Source: an uncultured Clostridia bacterium
Lineage (GTDB): Bacteria; Bacillota; Clostridia; Christensenellales; UBA1242
Length of the DNA stretch: 17,162 nucleotides
Assembly (NCBI GenBank): GCA_947584775.1
Contig: CANPWT010000019.1
Span: 1-17,162, forward strand
Direction of reading: 5' to 3'
The translations under genes and the position numbers were made by a program. The notes beneath the pieces are model-generated. The model was not told the origin of the DNA. It did not search any database and saw only the letters and a program-made list of their open reading frames with translations. Below, piece by piece: positions 5,661 to 14,306 of the stretch (position 1 is its first letter; each line of letters opens with the position of its first letter).

Positions 5661-8600
5661 TTGAAAAAGGGTGTAAAAAATTTATTTATAATAATTTTTA
5701 GTTTATTAGCGGTAACCTCGCTTTTGTTTTTAATAGTTGCACAAGGCAAAAATCAAACCTATCCTTCCTTTGCGGAAAACCTTGTGGACGGCGGTGATGA
5801 TTACAGTCAGCGAGATGCGGACAGCAACATTATCCTTTCCGCTGAAAAGGTTTTAGTTGATCCCACCACTGACGATGATTTTGAAACTTTAAGCAACGAT
5901 GACCCTTTTAGGCAAAATATAGTCGGTGCAAACAGTATCTTTGTCAGAGAGAAAGAAAAAACACTGCCAGACAATACAACAACGAAAAAGTATTATTTTA
6001 ACAACATCCAAAACGGCAGCAGTAGTAAATATGTTATAAAGAACAACGAGTTTGTTGAACTTAACAACATTAAAGACGGTGATAAATATTACGAAAGAAC
6101 TGAAGGGTCGAGCAGCCATGGCGGCTTAGCGGAAGGCGTTTTGTTAACTTTTGGCGGCTACATATTTAAAAACGGCAAGGCAGAACTAAACACGGCAGGC
6201 TATGATGTTGGCAATGAGGCAGAACTAAACACGGCAGGCTATGATGTTGGCAATGAGGCAGATACCTACGCCGGCATTACCCAAATTACGATAAAAAAGA
6301 AATTGCGTAACGGCGTGGATATGGGCGAATTGCCGGGGATTAGATACGATTCAACTTCAACTTATCAAGATTTTACACTTATCATACCGCAAAAAACGGG
6401 CTGGGACGGCTATTACGAATTCACTTTTGGCTATTTTGTTAACAATGTGGAATACGAGCAATCCATCGCATTTTACATCATTTATAATTCTTCATATAAT
6501 TATCAGAAAAAGGTGGGTGACCACACATATAGTTCTGTTCCAAATTTGGGAAACGCCGATCTTGTTTCGGGCAGCGCCAACATGTATCAATACCAACTAG
6601 GCATAAAGAATGAGTATACAACCCTTTACCCAACCCTTACCTATGATTACACAAAATATAAATTGTCCTACACTCATCAGGCTGCGGGCGTTACAACTAG
6701 TTATGACATGGTTTACGATAACGATGCCCACACCCTAACCTTAAACAAAACGGTTGCAGGCAACACCCAAACCATTGAAACCAGGCCAATGAACGTAGGC
6801 AATGAAAACATTATCCGAATTGTGCTAACCGAAATGGGCAGTTACAACTTCAATTTTAACCAAATGTATTTTGGCTATATGGACGAACGCCAGCCAGATA
6901 ATTTGAGCGCAATCTCAAACGAACTAACAATTTCCGGCATGCAATTAAATTATTCACTGCCCACAACGGACAACGCCCAACTTAAATATTTAGTTTTTGC
7001 AGTGAACAACGAAAGTGAAATTGGCTTGTTTGTGCCAAACGGTTATAGGCAAGGTGAAACCCTGTCCGAGGACGATGATGCGCCAGGCATAATGTACACT
7101 TTCCAAGAGGACGATAGCCGTCAAATTGGCGAAGTTATAACGGAAAATTCGCTTGACGCAAACATAAGGCCATGGCTAACAAAAGAAAATGTTGGCGAAG
7201 AGTCTTTTACATTTGATTATGACGCTTTTATAGACCAAATTCTTGGTAACACTAAAAACAGCGATGTTTCACAAATTGAAAAGGTTTTAAAAGCATTAAA
7301 AGAAAACAATAAATATGTAAAAACCAATCAAGGCTCGTTAAAATTAACAAATTATGGGGATTATGACGCTACTACCAGTTATTACTTTTATAGCGGTAAT
7401 GTTTTTGATGAAAACAACATTTTTGACAAAGACAATAAAAACATAAAACAATCTTTCAACAACAAAGTAACATTTAACCAAATTGGGTATTATTTAGTGT
7501 TTATAGATGTTGATAAAGATGAAGGCGAGAACTACCAAATATTTGCTTTCCAATTTACAAGCGACTCCATTAAAATTAATGTAGAAACGGTTGAAGATAC
7601 TCCTCGCGTGGTTGGTGCAGGCAGATACACAAACAAGGATGTTAAAGTTTCCTGGGAAAAACCAGGCGTGTTTGACCGCAACATCAGCGCGATGTATTAT
7701 GAGTCTATTAACGAATATAAAACGTTAGAGCAGTTGGAGCAAACCACTCCAATGCCAATTGATGCCACACTAATCAATGGCCGTTATGAAAAAACCTACG
7801 ATAAAGTTGGCAACAACAATTTTGGTTGCTTTTTAATTGAACTTTCCAGCGAGGAAAAATCCTTAGCCGAGCGCTTGTTCTACATAGATAAAACTCCGCT
7901 AACGGGCGTAAGCACATACCGAGTAACCCGTTCAGGCAATGCAAGCGGTGAAAACTTTTTCTATAATTTAACCGCCAACGAATACGGCGACCCACAAACG
8001 GTGGACACAATTTTCAGTTCCACCAATAACGATTGCTTAACTTTGTGGTGGAACAACAAGGCCAGCGGGGCAAGCGTAAGCGCAAAATATTATTACATAC
8101 CTTTTGTTGTGGACGATAGCGATATTAAGCCACTTTCTGGCATGGACACAAACGAACATCACATAACAACAAAATACAAAACCGGCAAGCCAATAGGGTA
8201 TATGAATTTTACAAGATTGTTTGCCCTAGATTGTTCACTTTCACTAACTGAGGACCAAACTTTTTCAAGGCAGGGCATATATTTTGTTGAATTGACTGAC
8301 GCCGCGGGGCAGGTCACCAATCTAATTTTTATAATAGACAACACCGAGGCTTATTATTATGTTCAACCAACCGATATCACCAACACATTTAACGAGGGCT
8401 ATTACACAAACAATTACATTTTAAGCACAACCGATGTTGATGTAATAGTTGGCACGCATAAGGATATCGTGTTAGACTTAACCGATGAGGAATATAAAAC
8501 AACAGAAAGCGCAACAGAAAAAGGCGATTTAGCAAACTTTAAAAAATTTATTGACGATGAAAATCTAGAAACATATTATGCAGGTGCGGAGAGCAATTTG

Positions 8601-11600
8601 CAAACATTAAGGCGCTTGTTTGTTACATCTAATGATAAACATTACATTGCAGTAAAATTAAACAGTGTGGAAACAACAGACGAAATTGGCAGCGAATCTT
8701 CCCACAAAAGCACCACCATTAATGGAAAAACGACAATTTCACTCCATGGCCCAAGCGAGGCGGACGGCAACAGTTTTAAAATGTATCAATTGTACATTGT
8801 TGGCGAAAACCAAAAACATATTCCATACAACAAAACCAACTCTAAATTGACGGTGGAAATTAATACGGACGAAGCGCTAGGAATGCTATATTACGGCAAT
8901 GACCAAATCAACGGGTTAGGCGATATTCCGCTAAACGGCGCGTTGGACAACGGCAAAGTTAAACGCTTAATTTTGGAAAATACAGATATGACCCACGCCC
9001 GCGCAACAAAGGACAATTATCTTACTTTTGTTTGGAACATAAACGAGGGTGAATCCGCCGTTACCAAAGTTACATTAAAATTTTATGATTTTAGCATAGA
9101 CGCCGCCGACACAAACTTTTATATAGGCTATAACCCAACAGGCAACTCGGCAGACAACTCAACAGAAATTGAATTGTACTCTAACAACGATAGCGTGCAA
9201 ACAAAGGAAGAACAAAAACGCGCAATGACAAACATTTCAGTAAACGGGCAGTTAAATAACGGCTTGTATATTATTACAAGGACATTGCAAAACGGAAAAA
9301 CGCTAAATTATCATTTTATTGTTGACAAACTTGGCATTTTTGATGCAGACAAACTGGACGACACACAAGACATAAAAGTTAAACTTTTGGGCGATGTTTA
9401 CACAAACATTCAGAACTTGCAATCTGGCATAAGCAAGGGCGATATTACAGACGACACGGACGGAACAACCTACTCTTACACATACTTTACCACAACCAAA
9501 TTGCCAGCAGAATTCTATATACCAACCAGCAAATTTATAAAAGACGATAAACATAGCACAAACTATGCAGGCAGGCTAACATTTAGTTTGTATTATATAG
9601 ACGAACAAGGCTACGGCACAAAGAATAAAACGCTAGAATTACAAACCTCGGATATTACAACCATCCAAGACAATGGCGAGGTTTATTACAAAATTGATGT
9701 ATTATCCGCCTTGAAGCAACCGCCTTATAGCGATTTACTAAAAGGGTATAACAATATTGGAAGCAATCATCCAGATTGGTTGTTCCTGCCTGGGAGATAT
9801 GTGGTAATTATTAAGGACAAAGTTGAAACCACGGCCAACCCTAACTATTTCGCCTTTGGTTTTAGAATACGAGCTGAATACCCAACTATAAGCATTTCCG
9901 CTTACAATAAATTCGAGGGTGTTGCGGGCAGTGCGGAATATGCTTTCGGAACTAACGGGCAATATGCGTTGACCACAAACAAGCGTTACATTAAAATAGA
10001 AATTCCAAAATATAACCATTCAAGTGTTAACGCGCAACTAGACCCAGACTACATCAAAATAACCAAAAACAGCAACGATTATTACACAAACGCTTATGGC
10101 GATAAAAGCGGAGAGAATAAAGACCTTGAATTGCAAACCGTACAAACCGGAGATGGAGATATATCTTATTATTACGAAATTGATGCAGGCACCGGCTTTG
10201 ACGCAATAACCTATCAAATAACTGCGCGCTACAAATTAAGCGATGATGCCGAAAATGAAAAATACGAAAATATTTATTATAAAAACGAAAACGGTCAGTG
10301 GGCTCCATATTACGAAGTTACTGCAACAATAGTTATCGACCGCGAATCCCCAACAGAAAACATTAATTACCTAATTTGGCAAGACAAATTGGTTAACGAG
10401 TTCGACCCTAACTTGTTCTCGACCGCGACCCGAGAATTGGGCGTGGAAAAATATTATCTATATCAGTATAATAAATATTACAATAATAATAGGAATAAAC
10501 AATATCTTTACGCTTTCCAAGTAAACACAGACACTCCATTTAATTCTAGCGACGTAAGTAATTTATACATTAAAAAGTTTAACCCAGACAATAACAATAA
10601 TAAATTAAATTGGGAGTTGCCAATACTCACTTCAAGTGGATATACAGATAAGTCGCAAGAAGAAAATAAATCAAATTATGGCGCTTTGTTGGGCAGTGAG
10701 GCAGGCTATTATGAAATTGTAGAAGCGGACAAGGCGGGCAATTTAACCCAATATTTAGTATTGTTTACAAACAAGGCCAGCGGTGAAAACATCGATGTAG
10801 ATAATTTACAAGTTACCATCCCAATCACGGGCAATGAAGAGAATAACAATTTAAAAATAGATTTAAGTAAAGATACACCGGATGAAGATATACCAGACAA
10901 CGTTACAATGTTTGGCTTTGGAGAGATATCAACAAGTATACTAGAAACAACGGACAAATTTTACATTATAACCATTTCACGCGGGGAACAAACCCATACA
11001 ATAAAAACCAACTTTGCGTACGATTTTAATAAATTGGCGCAAGAGATTGTGGGCTTTATCAGTGCGGGCGCTGGCAACTATACAATTGTTGCCCGTTCAC
11101 GAACAAACACCAACACAATCACGGTAAATTACTACACCGAAGAATATAGCCTAGACGCGTCTAAATTGGTCGAACAATCCAACGGCGTGTATTACATAAA
11201 TTTAAACGGGGCAAACATAAGCCCAAACGGTGTGGAATATTATGCTAAACAAGTTATTGTGTCGTACACTTCGCCAACCGGGGAACAAGTTGTAAACACT
11301 TACAAGTATGACGCAAATACAAAAACGTGGAAATTGGGCGACAATATTGTGGATAGCATTATAACTTGCCTTGCCGACACCACATACGAACTTACGCTAA
11401 CAGATGTCTGCAATAAAGAAACATATCATATGTTTAACACAAGCGGAAAGCAATATTACTCCATAACCTTTGGCGAGGACGGAACGGCGCAAGCAATTAA
11501 TGACGGAACAAAATATATTGCCTTCCAACAAGCAAACATCTATTTTGACGACATATTCAATAAAATTGTCATCACCAAAAACGAAACAACAAATTACACT

Positions 11601-13796
11601 TGTAGCAAAACCGAAAACGGTTGGACAATTGATGGCAACCCAAGAAACATTGCCATTGCTCAAAACTCACTTACAATCAGTTTTGAACGTGATGTAAACG
11701 GGAAAGACGTAACAAGCATAAACGAATATAGCGTAACATTTTATATTGGCGATAATGAAAAATACACATACAATATTGTGCTAGATAACCGCACGTCCGA
11801 GGTAACCTTGCGCGCGTCCATCACTGACCAACAACCAGGAAACGGCATGGCAGTGGACGACAATGTTGCCGACCTAACCAGCACGGTTGCGCCAGGCACA
11901 AGTTCGGGCAGTATGTATCTAACTTGGGATAATTGGGCGGATTGGGAAATTAGTGCAAATTACTTTTACACTTTCACTTTGTATCAATGGTTAAGTATTG
12001 CTAACAACGAATATACTTTTTCCGATATAAGCGAATACACCGGCAATGTTTACAATATAGAGACCCCTGAAAATAGCGATGGTTTGTATAGGCTGGTTAT
12101 AACTGTAGTGGACAACAACGGCAATGTTCTTGGCAACCGCGTTTACACTTTCACAGTTAAGGCGCGCCTAACCGACCTTTACACCGTGCGCAACGGCAAC
12201 TTGCCAATTGAAAAGCCAAGCGCATACTTTGCTAAGAACGAATTAAGTGCAGCGTATAGCGAAATTTCAACTAACGATTTGCCAGAAAACGATATTCCAC
12301 TTTACATTTCAACAGACGAACTAAGCGTTGACCCATCAACCGATTTAGGCGCAAGCATAGATAAGACTGAAACATCTAGTGACGGCAAATTTACCCTATA
12401 CAAAATTACCGCAAACAAAATAAACCTGTATGTTGGCGTGTTAAAAGTGGACAAAACTTCAAATTTGGTTAGCAATTTAAAAATAACTGCGGAAAATGCT
12501 TCCAATGGCGAAAGCAAACAAACAATAATCAATGTTGACCCACAGGAAAGTTTATCTTATTCGGTAGTTCAACCTAGCAACACCACTGTTACACTAACTT
12601 TCGACCCAACCAGCACGGAAACTAACAAAATTTTAAACAAAAACACATTAGAGTTAACCATGTTGTACAACGATGAATTGGTTAGCACCTTTGATATTAA
12701 CAATTCTAATGGCCTAATTGTAAACGGCAAAACTTATTCATTCAACATTTTGGGCAACGGGCGTTACACCTTCATTTTCCGCGACAAGGCGGGCAACACA
12801 CACACCTTTAATAGCACATACACATCCAGCGAGCAGTTAGAAATTAACGTTATTAGGGAAGTGCTAGTTAATGTAAATGGTAAAGCGCCTGTAAACAACG
12901 CCTTTTATAACGAACCGGTTGTGTTAACCGTGTTGCAAGACCAAAGATATAGCAAACCGGTTACTGTCAGCGCAAAATTAAACGGCCAGGCATACACCCC
13001 AGCAAAAGTGCTAAACGATTACACATTTAACGCATGGGGCACATACCGCGTAACGCTAAAAAGTGAAATAAACTGCGAAATAGACGGCGAGCCAACCAGC
13101 GTTGTAATCGAAAAAAGGCTTGTGTTTACAATAATCAATCCGCGTGAGGCAAGGCAGGCAATAGACTTGTCCGCGCTCGGCTCGTACGACATCACTTCGG
13201 TAAACCAGGTGGACACCGAAAGCGGGGAAGTTATTAACAATGTTTCGGGCAAATTTGCGGAACTGCTTAATAAAAACGAGGCCATGGGCATGCTTTTAAC
13301 CTATCAAAAATTAATAGACGGGTTAAATGTAAACGGCAAAGTTTCGTATCAAATTAACTACACAGTTACCGACAACCGCTACCCAACCAGGGAGGAAAGT
13401 TTTGTGGTAACACTCAACAATGAAATCCCAACAATCGAGTGCACGCTCGCTCCGGGCGAAAGCACAACAAAATCCTTTACAATAACCTTTAACCCAGGCA
13501 TAATTTACATGCAAGTGGGCGATTGCTCAGTGTTTGTTAACGAAGAAAAAGTTGCAGACATCAACAACGCTTCACTCGGCGTGGTAACCTATACTGTAAG
13601 CGAAAGTCAACATGGCCCAGGCGACTATTACATCAGTTTGCGTTCAAGCAGCGGCAATGTAATTTTGGCTTATAAAGTAGTTGTTAAAGAGCCATTAAAC
13701 GTTTGGAGTATTGTAATTATTGTTGTGGTGGTGGCAGTTGTTGTAACCGTAGTTACAATCATAATTGTCCTACGCACAAGGATGAAAATAAGATAA
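5661..13796 (+). CDS. Giant membrane-anchored surface protein with Ig-like/beta-rich modules
   Basis: The 2711-residue product is not matched to any named protein. Translation starts at TTG, preceded by AAAGGGGAAG with good spacing; this start gives a canonical Lys-rich N-terminus and hydrophobic stretch (about 8-28) serving as signal peptide or anchor. The C-terminus has one membrane helix (about 2683-2704) followed by RTRMKIR, a stop-transfer tail, so nearly all residues should lie outside the cell. No LPXTG, SLH, choline-binding or LysM motif was seen. The body is acidic and rich in Tyr, Asn and Thr. Points typical of bacterial Ig-like or Fn3-like modules recur: DKAGN near 1690 and 2374, DAAGQ near 880, and strand-ending IDKTP (~742), IDNTE (~888), VDKLG (~1218), IDRESP (~1557) and LDNRT (~2039). 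No catalytic domain was recognised. A 13-residue unit is duplicated at about 174-199. An adhesin or cell-surface scaffold is likely, but this is inference. It is a single-gene unit with its own promoter and terminator. Confidence 0.85.
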   Translation: MKKGVKNLFIIIFSLLAVTSLLFLIVAQGKNQTYPSFAENLVDGGDDYSQRDADSNIILSAEKVLVDPTTDDDFETLSNDDPFRQNIVGANSIFVREKEKTLPDNTTTKKYYFNNIQNGSSSKYVIKNNEFVELNNIKDGDKYYERTEGSSSHGGLAEGVLLTFGGYIFKNGKAELNTAGYDVGNEAELNTAGYDVGNEADTYAGITQITIKKKLRNGVDMGELPGIRYDSTSTYQDFTLIIPQKTGWDGYYEFTFGYFVNNVEYEQSIAFYIIYNSSYNYQKKVGDHTYSSVPNLGNADLVSGSANMYQYQLGIKNEYTTLYPTLTYDYTKYKLSYTHQAAGVTTSYDMVYDNDAHTLTLNKTVAGNTQTIETRPMNVGNENIIRIVLTEMGSYNFNFNQMYFGYMDERQPDNLSAISNELTISGMQLNYSLPTTDNAQLKYLVFAVNNESEIGLFVPNGYRQGETLSEDDDAPGIMYTFQEDDSRQIGEVITENSLDANIRPWLTKENVGEESFTFDYDAFIDQILGNTKNSDVSQIEKVLKALKENNKYVKTNQGSLKLTNYGDYDATTSYYFYSGNVFDENNIFDKDNKNIKQSFNNKVTFNQIGYYLVFIDVDKDEGENYQIFAFQFTSDSIKINVETVEDTPRVVGAGRYTNKDVKVSWEKPGVFDRNISAMYYESINEYKTLEQLEQTTPMPIDATLINGRYEKTYDKVGNNNFGCFLIELSSEEKSLAERLFYIDKTPLTGVSTYRVTRSGNASGENFFYNLTANEYGDPQTVDTIFSSTNNDCLTLWWNNKASGASVSAKYYYIPFVVDDSDIKPLSGMDTNEHHITTKYKTGKPIGYMNFTRLFALDCSLSLTEDQTFSRQGIYFVELTDAAGQVTNLIFIIDNTEAYYYVQPTDITNTFNEGYYTNNYILSTTDVDVIVGTHKDIVLDLTDEEYKTTESATEKGDLANFKKFIDDENLETYYAGAESNLQTLRRLFVTSNDKHYIAVKLNSVETTDEIGSESSHKSTTINGKTTISLHGPSEADGNSFKMYQLYIVGENQKHIPYNKTNSKLTVEINTDEALGMLYYGNDQINGLGDIPLNGALDNGKVKRLILENTDMTHARATKDNYLTFVWNINEGESAVTKVTLKFYDFSIDAADTNFYIGYNPTGNSADNSTEIELYSNNDSVQTKEEQKRAMTNISVNGQLNNGLYIITRTLQNGKTLNYHFIVDKLGIFDADKLDDTQDIKVKLLGDVYTNIQNLQSGISKGDITDDTDGTTYSYTYFTTTKLPAEFYIPTSKFIKDDKHSTNYAGRLTFSLYYIDEQGYGTKNKTLELQTSDITTIQDNGEVYYKIDVLSALKQPPYSDLLKGYNNIGSNHPDWLFLPGRYVVIIKDKVETTANPNYFAFGFRIRAEYPTISISAYNKFEGVAGSAEYAFGTNGQYALTTNKRYIKIEIPKYNHSSVNAQLDPDYIKITKNSNDYYTNAYGDKSGENKDLELQTVQTGDGDISYYYEIDAGTGFDAITYQITARYKLSDDAENEKYENIYYKNENGQWAPYYEVTATIVIDRESPTENINYLIWQDKLVNEFDPNLFSTATRELGVEKYYLYQYNKYYNNNRNKQYLYAFQVNTDTPFNSSDVSNLYIKKFNPDNNNNKLNWELPILTSSGYTDKSQEENKSNYGALLGSEAGYYEIVEADKAGNLTQYLVLFTNKASGENIDVDNLQVTIPITGNEENNNLKIDLSKDTPDEDIPDNVTMFGFGEISTSILETTDKFYIITISRGEQTHTIKTNFAYDFNKLAQEIVGFISAGAGNYTIVARSRTNTNTITVNYYTEEYSLDASKLVEQSNGVYYINLNGANISPNGVEYYAKQVIVSYTSPTGEQVVNTYKYDANTKTWKLGDNIVDSIITCLADTTYELTLTDVCNKETYHMFNTSGKQYYSITFGEDGTAQAINDGTKYIAFQQANIYFDDIFNKIVITKNETTNYTCSKTENGWTIDGNPRNIAIAQNSLTISFERDVNGKDVTSINEYSVTFYIGDNEKYTYNIVLDNRTSEVTLRASITDQQPGNGMAVDDNVADLTSTVAPGTSSGSMYLTWDNWADWEISANYFYTFTLYQWLSIANNEYTFSDISEYTGNVYNIETPENSDGLYRLVITVVDNNGNVLGNRVYTFTVKARLTDLYTVRNGNLPIEKPSAYFAKNELSAAYSEISTNDLPENDIPLYISTDELSVDPSTDLGASIDKTETSSDGKFTLYKITANKINLYVGVLKVDKTSNLVSNLKITAENASNGESKQTIINVDPQESLSYSVVQPSNTTVTLTFDPTSTETNKILNKNTLELTMLYNDELVSTFDINNSNGLIVNGKTYSFNILGNGRYTFIFRDKAGNTHTFNSTYTSSEQLEINVIREVLVNVNGKAPVNNAFYNEPVVLTVLQDQRYSKPVTVSAKLNGQAYTPAKVLNDYTFNAWGTYRVTLKSEINCEIDGEPTSVVIEKRLVFTIINPREARQAIDLSALGSYDITSVNQVDTESGEVINNVSGKFAELLNKNEAMGMLLTYQKLIDGLNVNGKVSYQINYTVTDNRYPTREESFVVTLNNEIPTIECTLAPGESTTKSFTITFNPGIIYMQVGDCSVFVNEEKVADINNASLGVVTYTVSESQHGPGDYYISLRSSSGNVILAYKVVVKEPLNVWSIVIIVVVVAVVVTVVTIIIVLRTRMKIR
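6180..6257 (+). repeat. Perfect 39-bp in-frame tandem duplication inside the giant gene
   Basis: Bases 6180-6218 and 6219-6257 are identical. Each encodes the 13 residues AELNTAGYDVGNE, and five further bases of a third start follow at 6258. Perfect nucleotide identity points to recent slipped-strand duplication or ongoing copy-number change, which would keep the reading frame. Confidence 0.95.
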
Positions 13797-13827
13797 AAAT
13801 ATAGCGAGCCACCTCGCTATATTTTTT
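13795..13827 (+). terminator. Intrinsic terminator of the giant gene
   Basis: A perfect stem, ATATAGCGAG with CTCGCTATAT (to 13808 and from 13813), closes a CCAC loop and is flanked by an A-run and a T-run (to 13827). It starts at the stop codon. The symmetrical A/T flanks would let it work on both strands. Confidence 0.92.
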
Positions 13828-13844
13828 GCTAAAATGATGGATAC

Positions 13845-13920
13845 ACTCGACTCATTTCACTCACTCGGTATGACAACATCGCAAACGGCACTTTTGCTAG
13901 TTTGCAAGGTGTTGCAAACA
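13845..13920 (-). repeat. Inverted copy of the intergenic modules (GTCAT..CCGA and GTTTGCGATG)
   Basis: On the reverse strand this reads TTTGCAACACCTTGCAAACT, AGCAAAAGTGCCG, TTTGCGATGTTG and then GTCATACCGAGTGAGTG. The first part (13871-13920) is a diverged copy of the module at 4456-4513. The second (13845-13874) is a diverged GTCATTCCGA repeat, here fused directly to it. Orientation is opposite to the copies upstream of the giant gene. Confidence 0.65.
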
Positions 13921-13929
13921 TAAGCCTAA

Positions 13930-13978
13930 GTTTGTTTGCTCCTTTTCCCCGCTACAAAGTGATTTTTTGCGGGGTCCC
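13930..13978 (-). repeat. CCCCGC hairpin module, inverted copy 2
   Basis: Bases 13930-13950 are the exact reverse complement of 4365-4385 (21 bases). The paired GC arms follow, with CCCCGC at 13947-13952 and GCGGGG at 13969-13974. The A/T-rich inner arm of copy 1 is largely lost here. It faces copy 1 across the giant gene. Confidence 0.8.
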
Positions 13979-13990
13979 TTAATATAACCT

Positions 13991-14029
13991 GTCATTCCGA
14001 CCAAGCGTCAGCGCATGGAGCGAATCTCA
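13991..14029 (+). repeat. GTCATTCCGA intergenic repeat, copy 2
   Basis: GTCATTCCGACCAAGCG, then GCGCATGGAGCGAATCTCA, in the same orientation as the copy at 4563-4600. It differs by one insertion and a few substitutions. Confidence 0.8.
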
Positions 14030-14030
14030 T

Positions 14031-14060
14031 AAAAAGCGCGGTATATGATGCGCGCCCTCA
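14031..14060 (+). repeat. 30-bp GCGCG repeat, copy 1
   Basis: AAAAAGCGCGGTATATGATG followed by CGCGCCCTCA recurs at 14266-14295 with two mismatches in 30 bases. The GCGCG and CGCGC ends can pair. It is in the same orientation as the second copy. Confidence 0.8.
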
Positions 14061-14165
14061 ATTTATAATAATTTTAAACCTCTTGGAGAAGGAGACATGA
14101 GGGAAAACCTTCGGTGTTCCTCAATATATAATAATTTTAATCCTCTTGGAAAAGGAGTAATGAGG
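14056..14165 (+). repeat. Two tandem 47-bp units with a UUCG-loop hairpin between
   Basis: Units 14056-14102 and 14119-14165 align along their full length (both contain TATAATAATTTTAA, then CCTCTTGGA.AAGGAG and ATGAGG) with a period of 63 bases. Between them, TGAGGGAAAACC, TTCG and GTGTTCCTCA can fold into an imperfect hairpin with a C(UUCG)G loop. The hairpin corresponds to the inverted module at 4392-4450. Confidence 0.75.
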
Positions 14166-14180
14166 TAAAATCATTTTATG

Positions 14181-14217
14181 GGGTCCCCGCGAAACTCAAA
14201 TGTTTCGTGGGGGAAAG
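14181..14217 (+). repeat. CCCCGC hairpin module, copy 3
   Basis: GGGTCCCCGCGAAACTCAAA resembles 4337-4356 closely. Arms CCCCGCGAAAC (14185-14195) and GTTTCGTGGGG (14202-14212) pair with one G-U. A compensated change in the stem relative to copy 1 (GCAAAAC/GTTTTG to GCGAAAC/GTTTCG) suggests that the fold itself is kept. Confidence 0.8.
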
Positions 14218-14233
14218 GAATAGACAAGCAAAA

Positions 14234-14290
14234 ATCGAAATTTGTGAATGCTTGGAACAAATGAGAAAAAGCGCGGTCTATGACGCGCGC
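14234..14290 (+). repeat. CAAATGAG/GGTCTATGACG module, copy 3
   Basis: TCGAAATTTGTGAATGCTTG and GAACAAATGAGAAAAAGCGC align to 4456-4513 and 4667-4720. The end of the module overlaps the second 30-bp GCGCG repeat at 14266-14295. Confidence 0.7.
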
Positions 14291-14293
14291 CCT
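14266..14293 (-). terminator. Possible terminator of the DAC-like gene (second 30-bp repeat copy)
   Basis: On the reverse strand a short GCGCG/CGCGC stem with an 8-base loop is followed by five T, about 15 bases after the stop codon at 14307-14309. The stem is only about 5 bp but all G-C. The same sequence is a dispersed repeat, so terminator function is a reasonable but unproven reading. Confidence 0.5.
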
Positions 14294-14306
14294 CATATAA
14301 GTTGAT

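Noticed and set aside
9303..10308. Several reverse-strand frames of 80-95 residues opposite the giant gene
   Set aside because: They are antisense shadows: no Shine-Dalgarno sites, Cys/Arg/Phe-rich random-looking products, and the forward frame is continuous.
13600..13796. LPXTG sorting signal at the end of the giant protein
   Set aside because: No LPXTG-like motif precedes the hydrophobic helix; KEPLNVW leads straight into the membrane segment.
4336..13978. Composite transposon carrying the giant gene
   Set aside because: No transposase or recombinase is encoded inside, and the repeats are mosaic, diverged and of mixed orientation; kept only as an inversion or insertion hypothesis.
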